Shown here piece after piece: positions 1-7,585 of a stretch of 64,000 nucleotides of DNA. The DNA comes from a bacterium (GTDB lineage Bacteria; Bdellovibrionota_B; Oligoflexia; Silvanigrellales; Silvanigrellaceae): NCBI GenBank assembly GCA_009918675.1, contig RGDM01000005.1:1-64000 (forward strand), read 5' to 3'. A program made the translations under genes and the position numbers. The notes under the pieces were generated by a model. The model had not been told where the DNA came from, made no database searches, and saw only the letters and a program-made list of their open reading frames with translations. Positions within the stretch are counted from its first letter, which is position 1. Each line of letters begins with the position of its first letter.

Positions 1-252
1 CGTTCATTGACGTTCATTTGGTAAAACCGCGCGTCCGTTACAAGCTTCTCTGAGCATCGCTGCTCAAATCCACTCGTCGCTTCGCACGGCTCTTCCCGCA
101 CTCTGTGACTTCTTTCTTCTCTTTTCAAAGAACCGCTACAACCATTGAGATTGGAGAACCGGGTAGGTAGTCTCTTGGATGGAAGTTGTCAAACAGAGAT
201 TTTAAGATTTTTAGAAATTCACACAAGCATCAGTACTTACAGGATTATTTAG
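1..252. other. Intergenic left edge, leader of dapB
   Basis: No convincing gene is seen here. It holds a short direct repeat (CGTTCATT at 1-8 and 11-18) and a small perfect hairpin (TGAGCA-TCGC-TGCTCA, 51-66). A TTGTCA at 186-191 could be a -35, but no good -10 follows at 16-18 bases. The last bases carry the dapB ribosome binding site AGGA (241-244). Confidence 0.4.
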
Positions 253-1002
253 ATGAATAGCATCCTTCTCGTTGGATCTTCAGGACGGCTTGGTCGTGAG
301 ATTTCTTTAGCAGCCCAGAGTCACGATTTAAATATTCAAGCCGTGAGCCGCGAAGTTTCAAAAAAGATTCATGAAGTTGTCTTGTCCCCTATAAGCGAAG
401 ATCGAAAAAAGAAAATTTTGATCGATGTTTCCTTACCCGAAGGAACTGAAACAATTGCAGACCAAATTATTGAAAATAATGCAATCCCTGAGCAACTTTC
501 TGCGCTCGTAATAGGAACAACCGGCCACAGCGAAGCTCAAAAAAATAAGCTCATTAAAGTGAGCAAATTAATTCCTGTGGTTATTTCTTCAAACTTTTCC
601 AGAGGAATCTACCTCTTCGAAGAATTGCTTTGTGCAAAAACTAGTTCTGGCGCATCAGTTGCAGACCTGGCTCGGCAACTTGGCTTTGACTTGGCAGTTT
701 GGGAATCACATCACTCAATGAAAAAAGATGCACCGAGCGGAACAGCAAAGACATTAGCTGCCGCGGCTGGAGTTGCATCCGAAAGAATTTCGTCCACACG
801 AGTGGGCGCTGTAGTTGGCGAACATAGTCTAATGTTCAGCCAAGGAGCGGAAGAGCTGCGGATCACTCATACCGCGCATGCACGTCGGTTGTTTGCGGAC
901 GGCGCACTCGACCTTTGCGAGAGAATCTTTAAGAGTCAGTTGAAAAATAAACTTTATTCTATGACTGAAGCGTACAACGAGCTTATGCAAAAGAATCTAT
1001 GA
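253..1002 (+). CDS. dapB: 4-hydroxy-tetrahydrodipicolinate reductase (DapB)
   Basis: Cytosolic NAD(P)H-dependent reductase of the diaminopimelate/lysine pathway, which makes tetrahydrodipicolinate for lysine and peptidoglycan. The nucleotide-binding glycine motif GSSGRLGRE is at residues 8-16, IGTTGHSEAQ near 88-97, and the family signature ESHHSMKKDAPSGTA at 151-165 with the catalytic His pair (153-154) and Lys158. At 249 residues it is slightly shorter than the usual ~270, but both domains are present. The ATG has AGGA 8 bases upstream. It stands alone, without other lysine genes, and its last 20 bases overlap the end of the convergent J-like gene. Identification is secure from the DAPSGTA block. 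Confidence 0.95.
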   Translation: MNSILLVGSSGRLGREISLAAQSHDLNIQAVSREVSKKIHEVVLSPISEDRKKKILIDVSLPEGTETIADQIIENNAIPEQLSALVIGTTGHSEAQKNKLIKVSKLIPVVISSNFSRGIYLFEELLCAKTSSGASVADLARQLGFDLAVWESHHSMKKDAPSGTAKTLAAAAGVASERISSTRVGAVVGEHSLMFSQGAEELRITHTAHARRLFADGALDLCERIFKSQLKNKLYSMTEAYNELMQKNL

Positions 1003-1441
1003 TGGAATCCAAAACGAGTTCTGGATTGAGTGCCTGAGGGCAGGATATTTTGTTCCAAAGCGGCGATTCTTCGATACTCCGCTCCGACCACATGATTGGA
1101 ATAAGACCGCTTTGCCAAAACCAATTCAACCGAACGACAGGATCTGAGAGCAGTTCGAATGCAGGACGTAAAACAATGTGACGTTCTGGGAACTGTTCAG
1201 GTGGATAACGCATCTGCAATTTCCGGTATCGTTCCTTGATTACACTTTGTGGCGCCCAAAGCTCAACTTTAAGAGCCTCGGCTGCCGCATCGGGTGTTAA
1301 GTTTTCGGTCGGCTGCGCAGGACTCCATTCATGGGAAATTGTTTCACACGGAGTGCGACCACGAGGAAGCAATTCCAGGCGCAGCAGCTTGATGTCGACA
1401 GCTGCCCGTCGGCGAGGCTCAATACTTTGACGCGAAATCAT
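983..1441 (-). CDS. J-domain-like protein lacking HPD
   Basis: A 152-residue cytosolic protein. Residues 57-108 follow the J-domain pattern: a helix ending KERYRKLQMRY, then a loop, then AFELLSDPVVRLNWF, which matches the conserved helix III and its 'LSDP..R' end. The loop that should read HPD reads Pro-Pro-Glu (80-82), so the residues that trigger Hsp70 ATPase are absent. The first ~50 residues are basic and Pro/Thr rich and the last ~40 are unassigned. It is the third gene of a minus-strand run after an Hsp70 and an unknown gene, which suggests it works with that Hsp70, perhaps as a regulator or docking factor and not an activator. That role is inference. Confidence 0.7.
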   Translation of the reverse strand: MISRQSIEPRRRAAVDIKLLRLELLPRGRTPCETISHEWSPAQPTENLTPDAAAEALKVELWAPQSVIKERYRKLQMRYPPEQFPERHIVLRPAFELLSDPVVRLNWFWQSGLIPIMWSERSIEESPLWNKISCPQALNPELVLDSIIDSFA

Positions 1442-1539
1442 CGCACCTCCCTATAAACCATAAACGCAAAATTAATAACTTAACTCTTCCATTTAATATG
1501 GCTTGCAAACTCTAGATTCAGGCACACGCAGCCAAGGCA

Positions 1540-2982
1540 TTAACAGTCTGCCTGCAGTGAGTCAGAGCTAAAAAACTCACGCACGTAATGGGCTGTCTTT
1601 GAGTTTTCCTCATTCATATTGAAAGACATGCGATCGATAGCTTTGACTGCCCTTGATTTGAAACTCGTCAGCAAATCTTCAGAAATCAGAAGCCTGTTGC
1701 TCTCAACCGTTTGACAAGAAAATGTCTCTGGCATTTCAATTATACTTGCTATTGTCTGAATCCAGTATCCATCAAGGGCATTGGGAGCCATTTTGGCATC
1801 AATGCAACTCGTAAAAAGTGCCGACAGTGCAAGATGATCACGCTGCGAATACGACCATGCGAATGCTTTGATGGCGGCCGAAGGATCGGCACTCAAACTC
1901 CAAAGATGGCTTTTTTCTTCGATCTTTAAAGCCAAAAAAGAGACATCTACCGAATTCCCTGATGCTGCTGCGCACGAAGCTTTCGCAAAAAGTGAAAAAA
2001 TATCGTCTGGCTCTGATTTCAGACGGGCATGAACCCAGCGGTTGAATTCAACGACAACCGCCTCACTGTAAACATGGCGACTGACCGACGCTGGTAGAAA
2101 AAACTTCTGAAATCCAGACAAGATAAGTGCATCTGCCGCGGCAATCTCGGCGCGAATATCTGCACTCAATGATTCTTGACTTGAGCAAAGCGAAACAAAA
2201 TCTTGAAGATCTGCTGAAGACTGCGCACACCACTGCGCAAGCCCATTGCGCATTTCTGAAATTTGAACGAACAGCTGCCTGGCAACCTGAGACTGTTCAG
2301 CCGGAAGGCTTCTCAATGAGTGCTGCTGAACTGCAAGAATTGAGTTACAATGCTCCCATTCATCAATGAGATGGCAGAACTCTTTTTGAATCAATCTTAA
2401 TTTCGAAAAAAGCTCCACCTCATTTTCGTTTTGCTTGAAAGTATCAATTGAAAACGAATGAAGGGATAATGCTCGGGCAATTGAAGCCCGGCGCGGAAAC
2501 GGGGGAGTGTCCTGTTCTAAGGAAAGTTGAATTCCCCACTCTGAAACACGAGCAAAAACCTCATATCCATTGACCACAGTCAACAAAATCGGATCGGAAG
2601 AAATCCAACAAAAGTCGATGATCGCGCGAAACTGGAAATTTCGATTATGCGAACCTTGCCAAAATACAAGCGCTAAATTCAGTGCACTTTCGACTTCATG
2701 AAGAAGTTTTTCCAGAACACTTGGATTTGCGACTGATTCAATCGACTCATTTTTTGTAATGCAATGATTTAACAAGTTAAGCAAAGCTGCAGAAATACGA
2801 TTTTGTACGTCATTGCGTTGAACCGAAAACGACGACTCATTTTGATGACCACGATATTTATTTAAAAACTCGTTAAATTCAGAATGAGTCGAAACCGAAC
2901 TCAGCGAACTGGAAAACTCAGGCCATGCATCTCGCAGACGTTTGAGCGTGTCTTTACAGATATTATCTTCAGAATGACTCAA
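1540..2982 (-). CDS. Uncharacterised 480-residue protein of Hsp70 module
   Basis: I do not recognise this protein. It is acidic, apparently alpha-helical, rich in Ser and Leu, with no signal peptide or membrane segment, so probably cytosolic. Helical stretches around residues 190-290 and 300-400 could form a repeat or solenoid scaffold, but no TPR consensus is clear. The first codon is TTG (2980-2982) with only a weak GGGGCG upstream, and no in-frame ATG lies close by, so the start is uncertain. It sits 30 bases after the Hsp70 gene and 98 bases before the J-like gene on the same strand. The natural guess is a co-chaperone, substrate adaptor or client of that Hsp70. Confidence 0.65.
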   Translation of the reverse strand: MSHSEDNICKDTLKRLRDAWPEFSSSLSSVSTHSEFNEFLNKYRGHQNESSFSVQRNDVQNRISAALLNLLNHCITKNESIESVANPSVLEKLLHEVESALNLALVFWQGSHNRNFQFRAIIDFCWISSDPILLTVVNGYEVFARVSEWGIQLSLEQDTPPFPRRASIARALSLHSFSIDTFKQNENEVELFSKLRLIQKEFCHLIDEWEHCNSILAVQQHSLRSLPAEQSQVARQLFVQISEMRNGLAQWCAQSSADLQDFVSLCSSQESLSADIRAEIAAADALILSGFQKFFLPASVSRHVYSEAVVVEFNRWVHARLKSEPDDIFSLFAKASCAAASGNSVDVSFLALKIEEKSHLWSLSADPSAAIKAFAWSYSQRDHLALSALFTSCIDAKMAPNALDGYWIQTIASIIEMPETFSCQTVESNRLLISEDLLTSFKSRAVKAIDRMSFNMNEENSKTAHYVREFFSSDSLQADC

Positions 2983-3012
2983 GCAAATCGCCCCGCGAAA
3001 TTAAAATCTTAT

Positions 3013-5028
3013 TTAGCTTTCCAGATAGCGTTCCAAGGATTGTTCCAGCGTATCAAGATCATCGTCACAATCGTCTCCAGATGCACTGCGTGCGAGAAGC
3101 TCCTCATATTGTGCAATCATCTGGTTCAATTGAAGCGACTCTGCAGACCCGAACTTTTTGCGCATGAGCTGGCGCCTTGCTTTCACTAAAAAGGCATTTT
3201 GCTGAAGCGAGCTCGAAGACTTTGGTTGATCGTGCGGAAGCTCTGGAGCAACATCAGTTGGAAATGAATTTGAACTCACACCTGTGGCCTGCTGAGCTGT
3301 ATCAAATTCTTGATCACTGATTGCAATCCAACCGCTCACCTCACCTGTCCGACTATCAAAAACAGCTTCTGCCTGATTGTTGGTTTCAAGTTGCTTGGCA
3401 AGAACGTGAACCATTCCATTTTGATCGTATGTCAGCTGAATTTCGCATTTACTTCCTGCAGGGCAAGGCTGCTTTAACTGGAACATGAACGTTCCAATGA
3501 GGCGGTTCTCGGAGACTGTCTCGCCTTCACCCTGCACCACAATCACCTGCACAGCACTTTGATTGTCGTAGAGCGTGTTAAAAAATTCGCTACGCTTGGA
3601 CGGAATTGCAGAGTTTCGATGAACAATGGGTGCAACCCGCAGAAGCCCTCTCAGCTCGCGATGGAATTCGCTGACACGGTCACCCAGAAGATTTTGCAGC
3701 TGCTCTTCAGAAATCGCGGTCAAGATTCCGAATTTTTTAGAGACCTTTTTGAAATTCTCGTCGATACTTCGACTATCTTCAGCAACTCCGACACCAAGCG
3801 AATGACTGCAAACGTCAACAAGTATGGTGCTTGGATCGAGCCCGAGAATAATTGCTGCCTGCAGTGATGCACCCCAGCTCACAGCCAAATCTGGCTCGAG
3901 TCGTGCGTCAACAAGGCAGTTCGGGAAATATTGTTCTAGCATTTTTCGAACTAAGCCAACCCGAGTGCTGCCACCGACCAGCAAAATGCGGGATATATTT
4001 TTTGCCTTCTTTCGCGCTGCGTGAATTGCACGTTCTGTGAGTATCAATGTTTTTTCAATAAAAGGCGCCGCTAATTTTTCAAAGACATCTCGCTGCAGAG
4101 TGATGTCGATATGAGCTCCCATTTCATCAAGGGATTCATTTTTTATTTGGACTTGACCCACGGTCTGAAAGCTCTTCTTTGCATCTTCTGCGAGTTGCAG
4201 AAGCTCTTTATAAGCAGGAGTACCAGATTTGATTCGTCGGGCAGCGAATGGCGGCTGCACTTGTGAGATAAGGTGTTCAGCAAGAGCGTGGTCAAGGTCA
4301 TCACCACCCAGTTGAACATCGCCTTCACTGGCAAGAACATTGAAAACGAGCCCGTCGCGCTCAACAACACTCACGTCAAAGGTTCCGCCACCCAGATCGT
4401 AAACCACCAGTGTTTCTTGCTCAACATGTCGCACATCAGGAAGCATGCTGTAAGCCAACGCTGCGGCCGTTGGCTCATTTACGATGCGTAAAACATTTAT
4501 TTTTGCTGATTCAGCAGCAGCAATTGTGGCAAGCCGCGCAGCATCATCAAAATGGGCGGGAACGGTAACGACTGCCCAAAGCCCCTTGTTCACCTCGAGT
4601 TCGTTTTGAAGAACAGGATGCTGAGCTAAATATCGAAGGATAGATGTTGCGGACTGTTCGGGCGAATACGAGCGACCATTTGAGGAGAAAAAATGCTCTG
4701 GGTGACCCATCAGGCGCTTTGTGCTGCGAATAATGGCAGAGAGGTCGCCATTCGACTGCTCGAATGCCTTTTTTCCGACTGACTCATGTGAGAGTTCTGG
4801 ATCCCAGTGAATCACCGACGGCACAAGATTGGCATTCGACCCGTAAGCAAGGGTTTCTGGCTGCTCGAGGTGATCTCGGAAGACTGAAACGACGGAATTT
4901 GTCGTGCCCAGATCAATGCCAATCGCTTTGATTCCCGCAGGAGGCTTTACAATGCGAGACGATTGGGCTGACACAGCCTGGGCTTGTCGTGTAGTTTGAG
5001 GACGGGGTCGAAATGGAACTACCGTCAT
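3013..5028 (-). CDS. Non-canonical Hsp70 (DnaK-like) chaperone
   Basis: Hsp70-family ATPase of 671 residues. The nucleotide-binding domain is complete: phosphate loop IGIDLGTTNSVV (36-47), VTVPAHFDDAAR (154-165), NEPTAAALAY (184-193), DLGGGTFDV (211-219) and VGGSTRV (351-357). It differs from housekeeping DnaK in a ~33-residue basic N-terminal extension, a linker that reads ILVDVCSHSLG (402-412) where DnaK has DVLLLDVTPLSLG, a long altered substrate domain, and a short C-terminal lid without the EEVD or disordered tail. It is therefore a paralogue with special clients. It leads a probable operon with an unknown protein and a J-like protein, and is divergent from the thioesterase gene. Confidence 0.9.
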   Translation of the reverse strand: MTVVPFRPRPQTTRQAQAVSAQSSRIVKPPAGIKAIGIDLGTTNSVVSVFRDHLEQPETLAYGSNANLVPSVIHWDPELSHESVGKKAFEQSNGDLSAIIRSTKRLMGHPEHFFSSNGRSYSPEQSATSILRYLAQHPVLQNELEVNKGLWAVVTVPAHFDDAARLATIAAAESAKINVLRIVNEPTAAALAYSMLPDVRHVEQETLVVYDLGGGTFDVSVVERDGLVFNVLASEGDVQLGGDDLDHALAEHLISQVQPPFAARRIKSGTPAYKELLQLAEDAKKSFQTVGQVQIKNESLDEMGAHIDITLQRDVFEKLAAPFIEKTLILTERAIHAARKKAKNISRILLVGGSTRVGLVRKMLEQYFPNCLVDARLEPDLAVSWGASLQAAIILGLDPSTILVDVCSHSLGVGVAEDSRSIDENFKKVSKKFGILTAISEEQLQNLLGDRVSEFHRELRGLLRVAPIVHRNSAIPSKRSEFFNTLYDNQSAVQVIVVQGEGETVSENRLIGTFMFQLKQPCPAGSKCEIQLTYDQNGMVHVLAKQLETNNQAEAVFDSRTGEVSGWIAISDQEFDTAQQATGVSSNSFPTDVAPELPHDQPKSSSSLQQNAFLVKARRQLMRKKFGSAESLQLNQMIAQYEELLARSASGDDCDDDLDTLEQSLERYLES

Positions 5029-5115
5029 TCGGGTTTCAGCTCCCTGCAGAATGAATTGATTCAGACGAGTTTGCCTGCAACAACCCGTCTATAGCGTTGA
5101 CGAGGCGAGAACACA

Positions 5116-5568
5116 ATGAACCAGACGAATCCAAATCCCACCTCAAAATTCGGGAATATTGTTGAAGTTGGTGGAGAAGACTATACCAGCATGTCGTTGC
5201 GTTTAATCATGCCCGGTGACTTAAACGCGGCGGGTCGCCTGTTTGGTGGTCGGTTGATGGAATGGGTGGACGAAATTGCCGCGCTTTTTTGCATGACTCA
5301 GCTTTCCCGTAAGCAAATTGTGACGAAAAAGATTTCTGAAGTCATTTTCAATGAAGCCGCCGATCAGAAAGACGTTCTTGAGTTTCTTTGCCGTGTCAAG
5401 GGAGTTGGCCGCACTTCGATTACAATTGAGTGTCTAGCTCTGACTAAGATTCTTTCCCCGAATGATAGATGTAAGCTGATTGTTGCCTGTGATGTGGTTT
5501 TTGTGGCGATAGACGAGCAAGGGCGCCCTGAAGCACACGGTGTTGTTGCGGGAGCCCATCTCCGATGA
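5116..5568 (+). CDS. Acyl-CoA thioesterase, hotdog fold (YciA/BACH type)
   Basis: Cytosolic hydrolase of acyl-CoA to free acid and CoA. The diagnostic block MPGDLNAAGRLFGGRLMEWVDE (about residues 32-53) carries the conserved Asn and Asp of YciA/BACH-type hotdog thioesterases, and ACDVVFVAID supplies the late strand. The length of 150 matches single-hotdog members. A GAGG sequence at 5102-5105 precedes the ATG. The stop overlaps the next gene's start by 4 bases (ATGA), so the two are probably co-translated. Chain-length preference cannot be read from the sequence. Confidence 0.9.
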   Translation: MNQTNPNPTSKFGNIVEVGGEDYTSMSLRLIMPGDLNAAGRLFGGRLMEWVDEIAALFCMTQLSRKQIVTKKISEVIFNEAADQKDVLEFLCRVKGVGRTSITIECLALTKILSPNDRCKLIVACDVVFVAIDEQGRPEAHGVVAGAHLR

Positions 5569-6317
5569 CTCTGTATCTCATCCGCCATGGTCAAACCGAC
5601 TACAACGCTGAGAAGCGATTTCAAGGGCAGGCAGATATTCCACTCAATTCAATTGGAAAAGATCAGGCGCGGCGTGCAGGATTGATCTTACAAACTTTGC
5701 TTGCAAGCAACGACATGCAGAGTGGAACACCCAACGAAAAACAAAATCAGCTTGGAGTCATTGCAAGTGATTTGCTCCGCACGCGCGAGACGACAGCGCT
5801 TGTGATGAATGAGTTAAAACAGGGTGCCAATGAAATCTCCTGGACAGTTAACTATGATTCCAGGCTGCGTGAATTCCACTGCGGATTGCTGGAAAACCTA
5901 ACTTACGAAGAATTTGTTTTGCAGCATCCTGACACCGCAACGACTTATATGCAGAGCTTCGATCAAGATTCGTATCAAGCACGTTATCCGGGAAACGGTG
6001 GCGAGTCGCGCGTTGATGTCATGACTCGGGTGGGTGCGGCACTTTTGGAAATAACTCCGTCGATCGAGAAAAAAAACTGGGTTTGGGTCGTTCACGGAGG
6101 AGTGATCGATGTTCTTCTTGAATTGATGCACATTCAAAACCCTCAAGCAATTCAAGATCGCATTTCAGCTGGCAATGGTGATGTTATGGTTTTACGCCCA
6201 AAGCGGCTGGGTAAGATAGTCTCAGAAATGAGTGAAAAACTTGGGCATGTCACATCTTGGGAATTACAGCGTCACTACAAAGTTGGTAATACGATTGCGG
6301 CGAAAGTGGTTCGCTAA
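5565..6317 (+). CDS. Histidine phosphatase family protein
   Basis: Phosphoglycerate-mutase-like phosphatase of 250 residues. LIRHGQTDYN at residues 5-14 has the phospho-accepting His8 and the RHG signature. SDLLRTRETT supplies the second Arg, LREFHCGLLEN the acidic residue, and VVHGGVIDVLLE the second catalytic His. It starts inside the thioesterase stop codon (ATGA), which indicates translational coupling. Family members include CobC, GpmB-like and broad-specificity phosphatases, and the substrate is not evident. The pairing with an acyl-CoA thioesterase gives no known pathway. Confidence 0.88.
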   Translation: MTLYLIRHGQTDYNAEKRFQGQADIPLNSIGKDQARRAGLILQTLLASNDMQSGTPNEKQNQLGVIASDLLRTRETTALVMNELKQGANEISWTVNYDSRLREFHCGLLENLTYEEFVLQHPDTATTYMQSFDQDSYQARYPGNGGESRVDVMTRVGAALLEITPSIEKKNWVWVVHGGVIDVLLELMHIQNPQAIQDRISAGNGDVMVLRPKRLGKIVSEMSEKLGHVTSWELQRHYKVGNTIAAKVVR

Positions 6318-6337
6318 AAAAAACGGATTGAAAATCC
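6316..6337 (-). terminator. Intrinsic terminator after rlmN
   Basis: On the minus strand, 10 bases after the rlmN stop, a short hairpin (GGATT-TTC-AATCC, 6337-6325) is followed by eight T residues (6323-6316). The stem is only 5 bp, so it may be weak. Confidence 0.5.
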
Positions 6338-6346
6338 ACTTTAGTT

Positions 6347-7429
6347 TTAATGTTGGGTACGCTCGGTTTTCTTGATGAGTTGTCCACAGGCAGCAGCGAT
6401 ATCTCGACCTTTTGAGAGACGCACAGTGACCACGTGTCCCGCCGCCTTCAAAACATCTCTGAACTGGCAAATTTTCGCCAACTCAGGGCGACGAAACGCA
6501 GCTCCTTCATGCTCATTGAGCGGAATTAAATTAACCTTCACCCTGATACCACTGAGTAATTCCGCAAGCGCCTCGGCATGGGCCGAAGAGTCATTAACGT
6601 TTTTTAGCAGTGTGTATTGGATCATAAAGGGGCGACCGTAAGAATCTGCGTGTTTTTTCAAAACAGAAATGACCTCTGGCAGCGGATGTCGCTCATTGAC
6701 GGGCATGACTTTAGAGCGCTCCGCATCAAACGGCGAATGCAAGCTCAACGCAAGGCAGGTCTTTGATTCCGTCAACAGACGCTCGAGTTGAGGTAACAGT
6801 CCTACCGAGCTGACTGTGATTTTATTATGACTAAATTGGAGTCCTTGAGTGTCTGTTAATATATTTACCGCGACAAGCAGTTCTTCGAGATTGTCGAGCG
6901 GCTCACCCATGCCCATGAATACGAGATTGTTGATTCGCTCGTATTCAGCGATTGTTCCTTGTTGCTGACGGCGCCACAACTCGCCTACAATGACCTGACC
7001 AACGATTTCAGCAGCCGTGAGATTGCGCAGCAAACCCATGCGACCTGTTTGACAGAAACGACATCCTTGGGCGCAACCCACTTGGGTCGACAGACACTGA
7101 GTCAAGCGACCGCGTTCGGGGATTAAGACAGTTTCAATTTCTCGGCCATCTTGGAGTCTCATGACCAGCTTGCTTGAGCCATCCATCGAACTGCTCTCAG
7201 AATGACTGACTGTCATGGGGAGGTCGAAATCAAAAGCATTTTCAATAAGATCGCGAGAAGCCAGATGCACTTCTTCTGGATAAATTGGCGGCCACGTAGC
7301 TCCCTTGCCACGTGCGTAGATGCCCTCAAAAAGACGATTTGCCCGCTGCGCCGCGCTTTTGCTGCCAAAGTTTTGTGAAATCAAAGATTCCAAGTGTTTG
7401 CGCGTCACTTCGAGTACGTGGTTTGGCAT
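6347..7429 (-). CDS. rlmN: Dual-specificity 23S rRNA A2503 / tRNA A37 C2-methyltransferase RlmN
   Basis: Radical SAM enzyme that methylates C2 of A2503 in 23S rRNA and A37 in some tRNAs. The iron-sulfur motif CxxxCxxC is at Cys119, Cys123 and Cys126 within VGCAQGCRFCQTG. The two catalytic cysteines are at the expected places: Cys112, seven residues before the cluster, and Cys348 in AAACGQL near the C-terminus. At 360 residues the protein is full length. The SD is GGAGG, 4 bases before the ATG. Cfr-type C8 methylases share the fold, but the Cys pattern and end fit RlmN. It converges with the phosphatase gene and is followed by a small terminator. Confidence 0.95.
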   Translation of the reverse strand: MPNHVLEVTRKHLESLISQNFGSKSAAQRANRLFEGIYARGKGATWPPIYPEEVHLASRDLIENAFDFDLPMTVSHSESSSMDGSSKLVMRLQDGREIETVLIPERGRLTQCLSTQVGCAQGCRFCQTGRMGLLRNLTAAEIVGQVIVGELWRRQQQGTIAEYERINNLVFMGMGEPLDNLEELLVAVNILTDTQGLQFSHNKITVSSVGLLPQLERLLTESKTCLALSLHSPFDAERSKVMPVNERHPLPEVISVLKKHADSYGRPFMIQYTLLKNVNDSSAHAEALAELLSGIRVKVNLIPLNEHEGAAFRRPELAKICQFRDVLKAAGHVVTVRLSKGRDIAAACGQLIKKTERTQH

Positions 7430-7585
7430 GTATCCTCCAGTAACTTCTGAACTCTTAGTGATGAATGCAGACTGGGGTCAAGAGCCAAATTGGAGCAATT
7501 TGAATGTCCGTAGACCGACACTTAGCTTGGCGTTGGCAACAGGGAGCGGTAGAGTCGCCCAAAAGTGACTCAAGGGAGCTCAAGG

